64,000 nt of DNA from Simmondsia chinensis (GCA_018398585.1 JAGTTD010000015.1:5771001-5835000), one strand, 5' to 3'. Counted from the stretch's first letter, positions 47,283 through 59,857 are shown. A program made the numbers and translations. Notes: generated by a model not told the origin, from the letters alone.

Positions 47283-47516
47283 GATAAATTACATATTAAT
47301 ATCATAAGATTCTTTATATTTATTCATTATTTTTATAAAATAATATTTTAATCCAAAATTTGCACATATTTAATAAATATTTCGAACAACAATATGTAAG
47401 ACTAATAGAGCCCTCATTCAACTCTTCTTCGTCAGCTCGAAACATTGTTATTCGTGTGTGTATGTAGGGAATATAAAAGGACGTGAGTTACCAATAAATA
47501 ATGACATGTTCAACAT

Positions 47517-49159
47517 TGATGCAGCACGTGAGGGGGAATCTTGGAATTAAGGAGCCTCTAATCCCGTTGATCGTACCAAACGTGCCGAATTAAGAGGGAT
47601 CGGCTAAAACTCATTGTTTCTGTAAATACCCGATTAATAACCTAAAAGAGAGCTATATAATTTTTATTGAACTATTTCAAAATAAAAACTACAAAGATCA
47701 ACTCAAACAAAACAACTCATAAAATTATTCAATTTATCAAAAAACTTCCAAAAATTATAAACTAATGACCTATTTATACATATACAAAACCATACTCATA
47801 TATAATAATAATTTAATTCTAAGAATTAATCCTACTTTAAATTAAACTCTACTACTTCTAATAATAATGTAACTCCAAAACTCTAAATCTAATTACATAA
47901 TTCAATAAAACTAAATACTAATAAATAAAATCCTAATTATATCATAATTAAAACTCCTTTTGTCATCTCGATTATATTATTTCGATCTCTATCTGCATCA
48001 TTGTTACCGACTTGGATAGAATTCGTCCTCGAATTCGTCTTGTTAGTCTTATTGATGGGTGAAGATGACCTCGTGGAACATTAAAGGCTTCCAATGTCGG
48101 TTGTGGTAAAGGGCTCCTATGTGGGGTCGTACCTTTCGGTGCTCATGATGAGAGTGATCAGGTGGGTAATATTTTTTGTGAAGACAATCGTGGTTGTGTT
48201 GGTATTGGTGGAACTTGTAGTATTGATGGTAGAGAAAGAAGGTCTAGGGTGTTAATGTTCATAATTTTTTTCTCATTATTAATGTGCTCATCATTGGTGG
48301 GCTCGTCAAAAATTGGTGGAGAAGAAAACTCAAAAACGCATTCTTCATCCGGTTTTGTGGCAGGATAAAAGGATTTGATGGATTAGGACCGGCTGGTGGT
48401 GGTGGAGGTTGGTGATTGGGGGCTGATTTTTGTGGCTGTGAAGGCAATTGGGTTGACTTAAAGGTATAGCAACGGCTCACCGAATTTGATGTTGAAGGTG
48501 GCATATCTTGAAGAGGGGCTCTGTGGTGGAGGAGATGACCGAACCTTTCCTCTATCAAAACCTCTATCCTTCAGAGCCTCTCTTCACTCCTCGTCAACTT
48601 TTCATCCCATATGAGAATTTGCGCCATCTTCTGCCTTCTCGGTGGCATAGCTTGGGAGTGTGCCTTCGCTCTGATACCAACTGATGCAGCGCGTGAGGGG
48701 GAATCTTTAGGATTAAGAAGCCTCTAACTCGTTTGATCATACCAAATGATGCCGGATTAAGAAAAATAAGTTAAAATCTTTGATTCTGCGAATACCCAAG
48801 CAACTAAAGAGGAGTTATGTAATTTTTATTAAGCTATTTCAAAATAAAAACTAAAAAGATCAACTCAGACAAAATAATTTATAAAATTATCCAATTCATC
48901 AAACTACTTTCAAAAACTATAAACTAATGACCTATTTATAGATATACAAAACCCTACTCATAATAATAATCTAATTTGAAGAACTAATTATACTTTAAAT
49001 CAAACTCTACTACTCTTAATAATAATATAACTTCAAAACTCTATATCTAATTACACAATTTAATAAAATTAAATACTAATAAATAAAATCCTAATTATAC
49101 TATAATTAAAACTCCTTTTGTCATCTCAATTAAGTTATTTTCGATTCCTATCTGCATTA
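47517..49159 (-). mobile_element. Non-autonomous LTR retrotransposon (TRIM/LARD-like)
   Basis: LTRs 47517-48000 (484 bp) and 48682-49159 (478 bp), TGATGCAGC...TGCATCA (TGCATTA in the second), are clearly homologous. Perfect AACAT duplications lie at 47512-47516 and 49160-49164. The minus-strand PBS GTTGGTATCAGAG is at 48669-48681. The 680-bp interior encodes no pol. Confidence 0.85.
48259..48650 (-). pseudogene. Gag-like leader remnant in the non-autonomous LTR element
   Basis: After the PBS the minus strand reads MPPRRQKMAQILIWDEKL then TRSEERL, a stop, and RIEVLIEERFGHLLHHRAPL, followed by a Pro-rich stretch to 48259. A basic start plus coiled-coil-like segment resembles the beginning of a Gypsy gag. 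No capsid or knuckle motif follows, so this is a guess from position and style. Confidence 0.4.
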
Positions 49160-49320
49160 AACATCTTTTTAGTAAATGTGATATAAAAAAAATCCTTTCA
49201 GATTATCGTTTGGATCATTTTATTATATATATGTAACTTTTAAGCTAAAAAATTATTTTATAAAGTTCATAGATTAAAAAATTAATCCACTAAATCAAAA
49301 GTTACTAATATATAATTTAC

Positions 49321-51486
49321 ACTAAAAATAAGAACTTAAGATTGAATATATTTAAGGTAATGTTAGTTGTTATTGTAAAATTTTTGTAATTCTTATTATT
49401 TATAAATAATATAATTATTATAATAATAACAATTATATAATTAAATAAAATAAAGAGTCAACATAATCAGGCATGGAAAGACTACATAATCGCATGATTA
49501 CGCAGCCATGCATGCAAATCTCTCCCCCATCATTCCACTCTAACGTATCATTTCCATGCAACATTAATACATGCCATCCCACGTGTATGCCACAACATCA
49601 TACAAAAATTATCTCCATATCTCATTAAAATATTTAGTTTTATCAAAATAATCAACACAGGAAACCAAAAATATTTCCCATTTTTCGTTTAAATATTTAA
49701 AATTATTAAAATATCACTAAATAAAATTTTCAAAATAATTAAGCATATTACGTGTTTTTATTTTTGAAGTTTCCACTATAATAAATTTACAAGAATATTG
49801 CACAGTTGTGCAGTTGGTAAGTAATGCAGTTGGGTACCAAAAGGATCTTTTTCTTTATAATTTTACGAGGTACAACTTTTAAATATACTAGAATATCGGG
49901 GATAAAGAAAATGTAACAAATGTACCACAAAATTACATGATATTACACTCTATTTGTACATGAAACAAATTTTCCAACTCATCTTTGCCTCAAGACTAGT
50001 TCATCTAATACCCCATTCGTGTTCGCTTGCGTAAAGTTAAGAGACGAGTATCAAGGGAAAAGTCTCTACATGACTAAAATTGACATATGATATCGACATA
50101 AGTTTATCCTTTATGTAATAAATATCAAGTCGCACTCGTAGTGCAAGGTAAAATGAAGAGTGAGAAGTCTTTAGACTCTCAAGCTCTTCGCATTCTTTTA
50201 CTTTTCTAATTGTTTTCCTTCTAAAACTGTTATAAGTTAACATTTGAAGGTAATTCCCTTGTGGGCAAAATCCATTGACCCTTTAACATTTGCTCGTCTC
50301 ACAGACTCTTGCAAGGCTCAACCCCGAATAACAAAGCTATTGGCTTCTCCTTTCAAACTCGGTTGAATGTTGCCAAAACACACTACCGATACTATGCTCA
50401 TGTTGCCAAAGCTATCCAAATACACATTGCGCACCCACCCCATTTCCTTGAGTGGACGTCCTTGTGTAACTCACTTGACTTTTTTACTATGTATAAAAAA
50501 CTACAGAATGGGAGACAAGGATTAAGATGGATTTTCGAGGACTGGTTTTTATTCAATAAAGGTTAAAAAAAAAAATTAGGAACTGAGAAATGGGTTTTTG
50601 GACAATTCTTCGCATTTGGTTATTTTGATGTCTCAATAAAAGAAGTCGTGCTTTAATAATTATATGAAGACATACACAAATGAAAGCAAAGCGGAGAAAG
50701 AGAACTACATAACTTGGCAATCAAAACAATGCCATCATTACAAAATGGGTAAAATCTAAATGACAAACACAGCACATAAGCCGCTTGCAGTAATCAAAAG
50801 AAAACACAAGCAAAGGAATTCTAACAGAAGAGGGAAGGGGATGAAAACTTTTATAATATTAATTAAGAGAGGGGAGGAACATTCAATAAATACAAAATGC
50901 ATACAGAAAAGGGGATAAAGACTATCTAACCGAGAACTAGACAATAAATCCACATGAGTACCCAAGGTCGAAACTCGAACTACACACCACAACTCAGCTT
51001 CTAGATTGAACCTGCCACGATAATACCCCAAGAGTCGGACATAACCTCAAATAACTCAAGCAACCGTTTGAGACCCTCATACATTTCAGGTGCGATTTTT
51101 AAAGTACTAATTTTACTTTTAATAAATTTTATAATTTACTGTATATAAAAGATGCCAGTTTAAGATTTGGTTAACACAATAGGCAAAAGTAAGAGATTAT
51201 GTTACACCCAGAAGCCGTGATGATACTGGTACACTCGTACATCCACTTTTATTCACTTAGCTTCTTACCTAAAACTAGATATGTTCAATTGGACCAAAAA
51301 AAAAAGATATGTTACTTCAAAACTTCTTTGATTTAAAAAAAAAAAAAAAGGGAAATTTCAAAAATTTATATGTTGAACAAATTAATACATTTCACCCAAA
51401 AAAAAATGTATACCTTATAAAAAAAAAATAATAATAATAAAATCTCATATTAGGTCATAACAACTAAAAGTTCTACAGATAAATGG
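49321..51486. other. Intergenic sequence
   Basis: AT-rich with two less AT-rich patches (about 50040-50570 and 50750-51090). Open stretches there (50309-50566 plus, 50756-51031 minus) show no recognisable domain. No tRNA or other RNA gene found. Confidence 0.35.
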
Positions 51487-52025
51487 ATTATTTACATTTT
51501 AGTATCATAATATTTTTTTATAAATAATAAAATGGACTTTAATATTTTTAAATTAATAAAAAGATCACTAAGTTTTTGTCGTATTCATAAAAAGGTCCCT
51601 CTCTGAAGTTATGGTGTTATTTTTCATTCATAAAGCTGACGTGACAACTGGGTTTTTATTAAGGCTATAGTAAAATGAAAAAGTATCCTTAAATACTCTT
51701 ATTCTTACTTTATAAGCACAAACGAGATTTTGTTATGTAAAAATTATCTATTTTCGCTTAATTTATTTAAAAATATGGTTATTAAAGGATATTTTTATTA
51801 TTTTACTGTAGCATTAATAAAAAAGTATTTGCTGCTTCAACTTTATTGATAGAAAATGACATCATCAAGTTGGAGAGTGAACTTTTTATTAATACGATAA
51901 AAATTTAGGGGTCTTTTAATTTATTAATAAGAAAAAAACTTGATGACCTTTTTATTAATTCAAAAAAATTAGGGTCTTTTCTTATTATTTTAAGAAATAT
52001 AGGATTAGTAAAATATAATAACCCT
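51487..52025. repeat. Long inverted-repeat MITE
   Basis: The left part (GGATTATTTACATTTTAGTATCA...) and right part (...GGATTAGTAAAATATAATAACCC) are imperfect inverted copies. Matching inner phrases include AAAAAGATCACTAAGTTTTT against AAAAACTTGATGACCTTTTT. No coding capacity. Similar phrases recur at about 54300-54375. Confidence 0.5.
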
Positions 52026-52298
52026 AGACAAATCTAACAATTTAGTTTACCTATAATTAATTCAAAAACATCATCAGATAAGTCTAACAAATTAATTTGA
52101 TAAATTAATTTACGGGTTATGTGTACTAGATGTCTATATATTTTATTTATTGTATCAATTTAGTTATTTTATTGTCAATAGTATCAATTAGCCCCTAGAC
52201 AAGCTAACTTGGGTCAATTTGGTTCTCACAACAAAATTTATGAATTAAGTTGAATTGAGTCAACATGTGAGTTTTTAGAGTGCTACTTATCTAATCAG

Positions 52299-52428
52299 GG
52301 TAATGTTATTGTTAAGGTAAAATTGTTATTGTCAGAGTAAGATTATACTCTTTAAGAAATTTTTGTGGCTCTCCTATTATAAAGCACATCATTACTCTGA
52401 CAATAACAATTTTTGCTCTGACATTATT
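52299..52428. repeat. Palindromic MITE, target of RTE copy 4
   Basis: Starts GGTAATGTTATTG; the motif AATTGTTATTGTCAGAGTAA (52321-52342) recurs inverted as TTACTCTGACAATAACAATT (52392-52411). Its right end (GCTCTGACATTATT) became the RTE duplication. Confidence 0.5.
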
Positions 52429-52969
52429 CCAGCATGGCCTCACCCACCTAAACCTTCGGGAGGAGATGGCCTTAGGTAGGGTCCAATGAAGGACTAGCGT
52501 AGGGGTATTAGATGCTCCGGTTGGAGTAGGGTAGTCCAGCTTACTAGTGCTAGGTCCTCTTGGCGTACGTAGGCTGTGTTCTGGCTCTCATGAGCTGATA
52601 CTTGCTACTTGCCTACTCTTTTTCTCGATCTCTATCTCTATTTCTATCTCTATCTATATCTCTATCTCTATCCTCTATCTATATCCTTATCTTTATCCTA
52701 TCTGTTGATTTGTGCCTGATGTGGCTTGCTTTGAGTCTGTTGTTTTGCTCGCCGTGTGTTTTGCCTACTCATGCTTTGATGCTCTCCTGTTGCCAGGTCT
52801 TTGCTCATTGCTGTGGACCAGCTTCTCAGATTGGGGGTCTTCGGAAACAGCCTCTCTTCAAGGTAGTTCCTGAAGGGGGAAGGCTGCGTACATCTACCCC
52901 CCAGACCTTGCTTATGCGGAAGCCCTTGGAGGCACTGGGTTTGTTGTTGTTGTTGCTGCTGCTGTTGCT
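52429..52969 (+). mobile_element. Strongly 5'-truncated RTE LINE (copy 4)
   Basis: Flanked by perfect 14-bp duplications GCTCTGACATTATT (52415-52428, 52970-52983). It begins in the last codons of the protein (CTCACCCACCTAAACCTTC) and holds the 3' UTR: TCTATCTC/TATCC repeats, CAGATTGGGGGTCTTCGGAA, AAGGCTGCGTACATCTACCC, and a TTGTTGTTGTTGCTGCTGC tail. 541 bp long. Confidence 0.85.
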
Positions 52970-52983
52970 GCTCTGACATTATT

Positions 52984-54551
52984 AATTCCTTTTAATCATA
53001 GAATTAAATAGCTACAATTAAAAGTAAAATATATAACAAAATTAATGAAATAAACAAAAGTACAAGGATTTTTATTTAAATAATAATTTTTAATTTACAA
53101 GTTCTATGTTTGAATTTTTTTTCAGTCCACCACTTAGGATAAAATAAGTTTTGTGGCTCTCATTATTATAAATTATTATTAAATTTGCTTTTAGTCAGAA
53201 TCACCCACAATGGGATTAATGTTTATTTTACCATAACTGAGGTGTCAATCAGTTTTTTCAAAAGTTAAATCTGATGGATGAACGTCCAGCAGTAATTTTA
53301 TAGAGTGTAGATATTCTCAAAAGCTTATCTCATACCTTGTACTTAAATTATATTAATATTAAAAGTAAGAACTGTTAGAATTTAAACTCATAATTTCTTA
53401 GTCAATAAGACTCTAATACCATATTATAGAATTATTATTTTTAAAAGTTTAAACTGATTGATTAAAATTTAATTTATACTATAACATTAGGAAATATAAA
53501 ACTAGTACCTAAAATGAAAATTTATTGGGGGAGGGGTAAAATTGTAATTCCAGGGGAAGAAGCCAAAGGCATTGGAAAAAGCCTGAGCCAACCTGCTTCT
53601 TCTCTCTTTTTTTTTTTTTTTTTTTTTTTTTGGTTTTTTGTTTTTATTTCTGAAAAAATGGAGGACAGCTAAGAGGACACAGACAGCAGATTCAGAGCAG
53701 TCAGTTTGACTATGGCCTTTGACCATGACTAATGCTACACTTATTTTAACAAATAAATGTAATTTATATATTTTTTGTTTATAATAAAAACTTATTCAAA
53801 TAATTAATTTATTATTAATTCTATTATATTGTTAATTAAATATAAAAATAAACATGTAAATAAATATATATGTTATTTTTTACGTTATTTAAATTTTAAT
53901 ACCTTGATATTTGTGAAAATAATAAAAAGAGTTATGACCTGTTTGATTTATTTTTTTAGTACTTTAATTTTTTTTTTTTGTATTAATAAACATGACACTC
54001 GGCATGATGACGTCAAATTATAAGGAGAAAGCTAACTCAGCACGTCATATGAATACCATATACAATATATTGATGAGAATATTACTCAAGATGTGACATG
54101 TTATTTTAAATATCTACTCAAGTGAAAGGGTATTAACAGTTAAAAATAAAATTTTTATTTTAAAAAAAAAAAAAGGTCAACCTCAATATACTGTAATGAG
54201 TATTTAAAGTAACTTATCATGTCAGCTTTCTCACAAAATATGATATCATCACGCTGAAGAGGGTTCTATTTATCAATACAAATAAAATTTAAGTACTAAA
54301 AAAAATCAAAAAAATTAGAAACATTTTTATTATTTTAACAGACATCAAAATACTGAAATATAAATAATCTTATTATTTTCTGAGATATTTGTTAGAGGAA
54401 TTAAGGAAGAGCCACGGAGGGGGTGTGAGAGGTAGCTATCGTTGGGGCTGTGAAATTGGAGGGTAGCCTGCTTGCCTTCGCTGTCCCATTTTAGGGGGGT
54501 CTCACCTCTTCTATTTAATGATAAAAAATTTATAAAATTTATTGATATAGC
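52984..54551. other. AT-rich intergenic sequence
   Basis: No gene recognised. Contains a T run (53609-53631) and MITE-like AT-rich phrases. Confidence 0.4.
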
Positions 54552-54562
54552 ATGAAGATTAA

Positions 54563-55153
54563 CGGTGTAAACGAATCGAATGTTCGATAAACTACTCGTG
54601 TTTGAAATCGATTAGGGCTCGTTCTTGTTCATTATGAGGGCTCGATAGCTTATCGAGCTGAGTTCGAGCAAGCTCAATAAGCTTAATGAGCTGAGTTCGA
54701 ACAGGGGGATGCTAGGCTCGCTAATGTTCACGAACAGCTTGATAAGAGCTCGATAAAAGCTTGTTAAGGGGCTTGATATGAGCTCGTTAAGGACTCGTTA
54801 TGAGCTTGATAACAGTTGGTATTGGTTCAAAAATGGTTCGAGAATGACTCGATAATAACTTAAGAAGCTCAGCTCGTTAATGAGCTCGACTCAATTGCAA
54901 GCTTGGCTCATTTTTAAACTCAGTTGGGCTCGATAACGAGCTCAACTCGACTCGATAACAAGCTCGACTCGGCTCGATAAGCCTAACAAGCCGAGCCGAG
55001 CTGAGTGTTGAGCACAATATATTCTTATCGAACCGAGTTCGAACAAGGGTTAGAAATGCTCGATAAGAGCTCAGTCGACCTCGAGCTCGATAAACCTTAT
55101 CGAACTCGAGTTCAAACAAGGGGGTGCTCGGCTCGGCTTGGCTCGTTTACACG
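54563..55153. repeat. GCTCGATAA-rich inverted-repeat element, copy B
   Basis: Matches copy A (16242-16791) along its length; GGTGTAAACGA at the left and TCGTTTACACG at the right. Flanked by an 11-bp near-duplication, ATGAAGATTAA (54552-54562) and ATGAAAATTAA (55157-55167). That suggests a Mutator- or hAT-type DNA element, but the class is not certain. Confidence 0.6.
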
Positions 55154-55171
55154 TAGATGAAAATTAATGAA

Positions 55172-55587
55172 AAATCGGAAGGTTCGACAGCCATACTTTA
55201 ATTCTTATTTCGAAAATAATAAAGAACAAAGAGTAAAATAAGTCTATTCTTGATTCCCACAACCCGAGAATAAGAAAGAGTTAAGAAGTCATGAAAAATA
55301 ATTTAAATTGAATGCTTAAATCCTAGTTTTTAAATAGAGGAGAAAACTAACTTAGAATAAAAAAACTTAAGAAGATAAAACGATAAATAAAAGGCTGAAG
55401 GATAAATATAAAACCAATTTTTAATTATCTAAACAACTAATACTTATCTATGGTCTACTAAATAAATAATCTAATAGATGACAAACTCTTGAATTCATAT
55501 CTTTAGCCGTATATCTAGCTCACCACGACCAGGATCTCGCCAAGTCTATCAATTCGCCAAGCTCCATTTGCCAACTATCGGGCTGCA
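55172..55587 (-). repeat. Solo LTR related to the Gypsy element at 1809-5282
   Basis: Similar to 4895-5282: GACAGCC...ATAATAAAGAAC, CCCACAACCCGAGAATAAGA, TTTAAATTGAATG, TCCTAGTTTTTAAATAGAGG, and a GGGCTGCA end at 55581-55587. No PBS or internal sequence follows. The left end is not sharply defined. Confidence 0.5.
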
Positions 55588-56604
55588 TCATTTATCATTT
55601 AGATATTTTTAAATTTGAGTATTTAATATTTAGATATTAATAAAAACATTATTAGATTGATATTTCTAAGTGTATTCCAGGTGTGTTAAACTACTTCGCA
55701 TGTAAGTCTAGTAAAAATTTTATACTAAAGCTGTGAGAGAGAAGAGATCAATACATAAGTATAGAGGACTACTCCATCCAATGTTAATTGGGTTTAAGAT
55801 GAAACTCCAATTGAATTTATAAATTGACCTCATATTTGTTGATTTCGTGGGTCGAGTCTAAGGCCCAATGAAACTTAACAGACTAAGGCTCCGTTTGTTT
55901 CGTAGGAAAAGTAGATTCTAGGAATATATTTTTCTTTGGAAAGGGTTTTCCAAGAAAATTGAAATCCGATTGAGGTTTTCCTTTGCTTGTTTCAAAGGAA
56001 AACTTGCTTCCATATTAATGTTTTCGTATATAGTTTAAAAGAAATATTTTTCATAAATCATCCTACATCTTATTATAGGACAATATAAGTAGTAATCCAA
56101 AATATATAAAAGGTAATAGAAAAATAAAATTAACTATCAAAGCTATATAAAATAGGAAAATTATCTATCAAATACCCTAAAATTTGAGCATTTATTACCT
56201 AAGTATCATATCATTTTAATATATGTAATAAGACAACTTGGGACACGAAATTTTATCACCTAAATATAACATGCGTTCGAATCTAGTGAATTTTCATTAA
56301 TGTGTTATGCTAGCATTTTCTTACAAAAGAAATCACTGGTTTATGATAGAGATACATATATATATTATTGAAACTTGTATTCCACATCAACAATTTTGGC
56401 GAAAAATTACCTTATTTATAAAATTTTTAAACTTCAGAGCACTTGAGTGATAACAATTTTAAACTTTACGGTACATCGTTGTATATTAACAAAACATCAG
56501 AGTACCCATGTAATAAACGTTCAAATCCTCAGGTACCTAATTGATAACTTCCCTATATAATATCATATAGTAATTCAAAATGATGAAAATTGTTTCTTTT
56601 AAAA

Positions 56605-57698
56605 CCATGATTGGATCTGAGCCAAGACCGAGCACGTGGAACTCAAGTTTGATCCCTTTACTACACGTAGTCGGGAAGATGTCAAGATTAGATCTGAGGC
56701 CATATCCAAGAAGGAGAGCTTCAGGTACTTGGGTCCATGTTACAGCACAACGGCGAAGTGAACGAGGATGTGAACAACCAGATTAAAGCGGGATGGCATA
56801 AGTGGAGGATGGCCTCCGCGATACTTTGTGATAGAGAGTTCCCCTTAAAGCTAAAGGGAAGATACTATAAGACGGTTGTGAGGCCAGCCATGACGTATGA
56901 GGCGGAGTGCAGGGCGATGAAACAAGAGCACACACAGAAGAAGAAAGTGGCGAAGATGCGAATGCTGAGGTGGATGTGCAGACACACAAGGAAGGATAGG
57001 ATCAGAAACGACGTCATAAGAGGCAAATTTGGCGTAGCCTCCATTGAAGATAAATTGAGGGAACAACGTTTGAGGTGGTTCGGACATGTTCGAAAGAGAC
57101 CGGACAACGCTCTAGTAAGGAGATGCAAACAGCCCCTTACTACACTAGGCAGAAGAGGAAGAGGCGGGCCAAAGAAGAGGTGGCTGGAGACAATCCGACA
57201 AGACCTCACCCATCTAAACCTTCAGGAGGAGATAGCCTTAGATAGGGCCCAATGGAGGGCTAGCATAGGGGTAATAGATGCTCCAGTTAGAGTAGGGTAG
57301 TCGAGCTTTCTAGTGCTAGGCCTTGGCATCCTCATGGTGCACGTAGGTTGTGTACTTGCTCTCATGAGCTGCTACTTGCCTACTGGTCTCTATCTCTATC
57401 CTTATCTCTATCCTTATCTTTATATTTATCTTATCTTTTTCTACTTGATGTGGCATGCTTCGAGTGTGTTGTTTTTGCTCGTCGTATGTTTTGCCCTACT
57501 CATACGTTGTTGCTCCTCTGCTGCCAGATCACATGCTCTATGCTGCGGACTAGCGTCTCAGGTTGGGGGTCCTTGGAAATAGCCTCTCTTCAGGGTAGCC
57601 CTCTGAAAGGGGAAGGCTGCGTACACCTACCCCCCTTAGACCCTGCTTATGCGGGAGCCCTTGGAGGCACTAGGTTTGTTGTTGTTGTTATTGTTGTA
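56605..57698 (+). mobile_element. 5'-truncated RTE LINE (copy 3)
   Basis: Starts in the RT C-terminal region (SKTEY-like phrase) and ends with a TTGTTGTTGTTATTGTTG tail. The 3' UTR matches the other copies (TTGGGGGTCCTTGGAAATAG, AAGGCTGCGTACACCTACCC). No clear target duplication found. Confidence 0.8.
56737..57300 (+). pseudogene. RTE C-terminal protein segment (copy 3)
   Basis: 187 open codons without a stop, the longest RTE frame here. Reads MLQHNGEVNEDVNNQIKAGW, HKWRMASAILCDREFPLKLK, MRMLRWMCRHTRKDRIRNDV, LREQRLRWFGHVRKRP, KKRWLETIRQDLTHLNLQEE. It lacks RT and endonuclease. The intact frame suggests a fairly young insertion. Confidence 0.75.
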
Positions 57699-58066
57699 TA
57701 AAGTAACATCTGGTTTTGTTTGATTATTTAGTCTAATTCCTATTCGGCATTATGACGTTAAAGTTTACGTTCCAATTCGGTTAATTTCGGTTCGATCCAT
57801 ATCCGCACGATAATTACCGCAAAGGCTCTTATTTTACAAGGGAAGTCATTTTCCCTCCATTGGGGGAAAACATTTTCCATCGGAAAAGCTTTTCCGTCAA
57901 AGAAAGCGCGCCAAACAAAGTAAACTATGAAAACCAATTCCTAGATTCACATTTTTCACTAATCCCGTCAGAAAAGCTTTTCCGTCAAAGAAAGCGCGCC
58001 AAACAAAGTAAACTATGAAAACCAATTCCTAGATTCACATTTTTCACTAAAACAAACAGAGCCTAA

Positions 58067-59703
58067 GTAAAGATAGGCGAGACGAGATGGGTAAATAGGA
58101 CCCAACCATGTTGTTATCTCCACCCGAGTCACCTCTGACAAATTATTTGCTTACTTGCACCTTCAAGTGTTACTTGTGCTCTTGCTCCCTTATGGTCAAT
58201 TCAACTGCCCAGATTTCATTTAACCCACATGGACTAAACAATGGCGCTCACCTAATACCATTCGCTCACCCTGAAGTCTTCAACCTTACTCATCCAGTTA
58301 GACATGGGTGTTACTCATTCATTTGGGTCCGAGTACCAAACCAGTCCACCAAGCCCCAGATACACAAACCTCCAAGGGGAACCTCAGTATTCCTCGCACT
58401 TTCCTCATATCAAGTACCCGTACACGTTTTAGATAAAGGGTGATGTAAGGTATCCCTGAATACAGGTCATCCTCCTTCCTTCTCTCTATAAATACTAAGC
58501 TAAAGCTCAAAATAAGGAGAAGAACTATCCCTAACACCCCCATCCACACCAAAAAGCATTACCCAAACCTTGGTCCGTACCCTCTCTCTAGAGTTTGAGT
58601 TTGGCTCTACTTATCAAAGAACAATTAATATTTTAATATTTTAATATATACAATAAGGTATCATGAGATTTAAAAGTTTTATAACCTAAGTACTTTTTGA
58701 ACAAATATCACCTAAGTATTTTGAAGATTAAAAATTTTTGTTAATCACATATCTTTTTCCAAAATGTAATAGAGTTTTAATGGACATTATTGACATGGAA
58801 CACAAATCTAATAGTATATTGGTTACTTTTATCATAATCTGATCATTTTTATGTTGGAAAAGGTTAGAATGACCCATATTTTTATGATGTGTACGTAACT
58901 TTTGTTAGAATTCAACTAATTTTTTTTCATAACCCCTCTTAAATTTTCACCTAAAACATCGAAGTAGTGCATATATATTGTCATATTCATATACCATATC
59001 AGCATTTTTAATAAAAATTGGACTAAAATTTTGATAAAAATTTAACAAATTCTAGCATAGAATACCTAATTAATAAAATATTTAACTTCTAATGATTTAT
59101 CAGAGACATCCTTGAACTACTAACAAATATCACCAATAGTACATGAATAGTATTATATGCATAAGTCAACGTTAATATCAGCGAATTATGATGTAAAGTT
59201 TAATAAATTTTGATGTCAACTACTTATATATTGCCTAAATTATGTGTAATGTCAAGATTTTTTGGTAAAAATTCACTAAATTCTAATAAAAATATTTATA
59301 TATTTTTAAAATTATGCTCCACTTCCGCATTTTCCCATGAAACTTCATCAAATTTTGGCAAAAATGATACCTAACTGATAAAATTAAAAACTTCAAAATA
59401 CCTAAATAATAAAATTTTAAAACTAAAGCTACTCTATTATATATTTTAAAATGTCAAAATCACTGGATAATAAATAGACAAACAGCAAAACATTTAACTA
59501 ATAATTTCTTTTATGTTAACTACCCCGTACCGACACTCCAAAAATAAAGCATTTAGTTCTGGGCTCATGTATTTCAAGAGTGCCTTTATTGTACACCAGT
59601 CTTTCCCCATGCAATGCACACAACATGTTTACAATATTAAGTAATTTTAATTAACATATTGTTATTATATAAAGATTTCATGTCTTTAGTGTATGTACTT
59701 CAC
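58067..59703. other. Intergenic sequence with LTR- or promoter-like patch
   Basis: 58100-58620 is less AT-rich and carries CTCTCTATAAATACTAAG (TATA box near 58484) followed by a leader-like stretch, as in an LTR or a promoter; no gene follows. 58640-59500 is AT-rich and repeats phrases (GGTATCATGAGATTTAAAAG, AAAACTTCAAAATACCTAAA) similar to the interior of the Harbinger-like copies. Confidence 0.35.
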
Positions 59704-59857
59704 CAACAACAACAACAACAAACCCAGTGCCTCCAAGGACTCCCACCTAAGCAGGGTCTGGGGGGTAGATGTACGCAACCTTCCCCCTTCAAAGGCTACC
59801 CTGAAGAGAGGCTGTTTTCGATGACCCCCAACATGAGAAGCACTGGGTTTTCATGCG
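59704..59857 (-). mobile_element. RTE 3'-end fragment (copy 5)
   Basis: On the minus strand: GTTGGGGGTCATCGAAAACA, CTCTCTTCAGGGTAGCC, AAGGTTGCGTACATCTACCC, and a (TTG)n tail that reads CAACAACAACAACAACAAAC on the plus strand (59704-59723). About 150 bp. No head of another type and no target duplication recognised. Confidence 0.7.

Larger units (their letters stand above)
47283..49320. repeat. MITE with a non-autonomous LTR element inserted
   Basis: The left arm (47283-47511) begins ATAAATTACATATTAATATC and the right arm (49165-49320) ends ACTAATATATAATTTAC, imperfect inverted termini. Related to 26583-29106. The LTR element 47517-49159 lies inside it. Confidence 0.5.
55887..58063. mobile_element. 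Harbinger/Tourist-like element, copy 2, split by RTE
   Basis: Ends GGCTCCGTTTGTTT (55887-55900) and AAACAAACAGAGCC (58050-58063), flanked by TAA on both sides (55884-55886, 58064-58066). Interior phrases match copy 1 at 7600-8810. RTE copy 3 sits inside. Near the right end an 88-bp unit is tandemly duplicated (57883-57962 and 57971-58050). Confidence 0.65.

Noticed and set aside
52698..52979. Poly-Gln protein (minus strand)
   Set aside because: It is the antisense of the RTE 3' UTR and its TTG/CTG tail.
58441..58620. Promoter of a host gene (TATA at about 58484)
   Set aside because: No coding sequence follows for over 1 kb; it fits an LTR or promoter scrap equally well.
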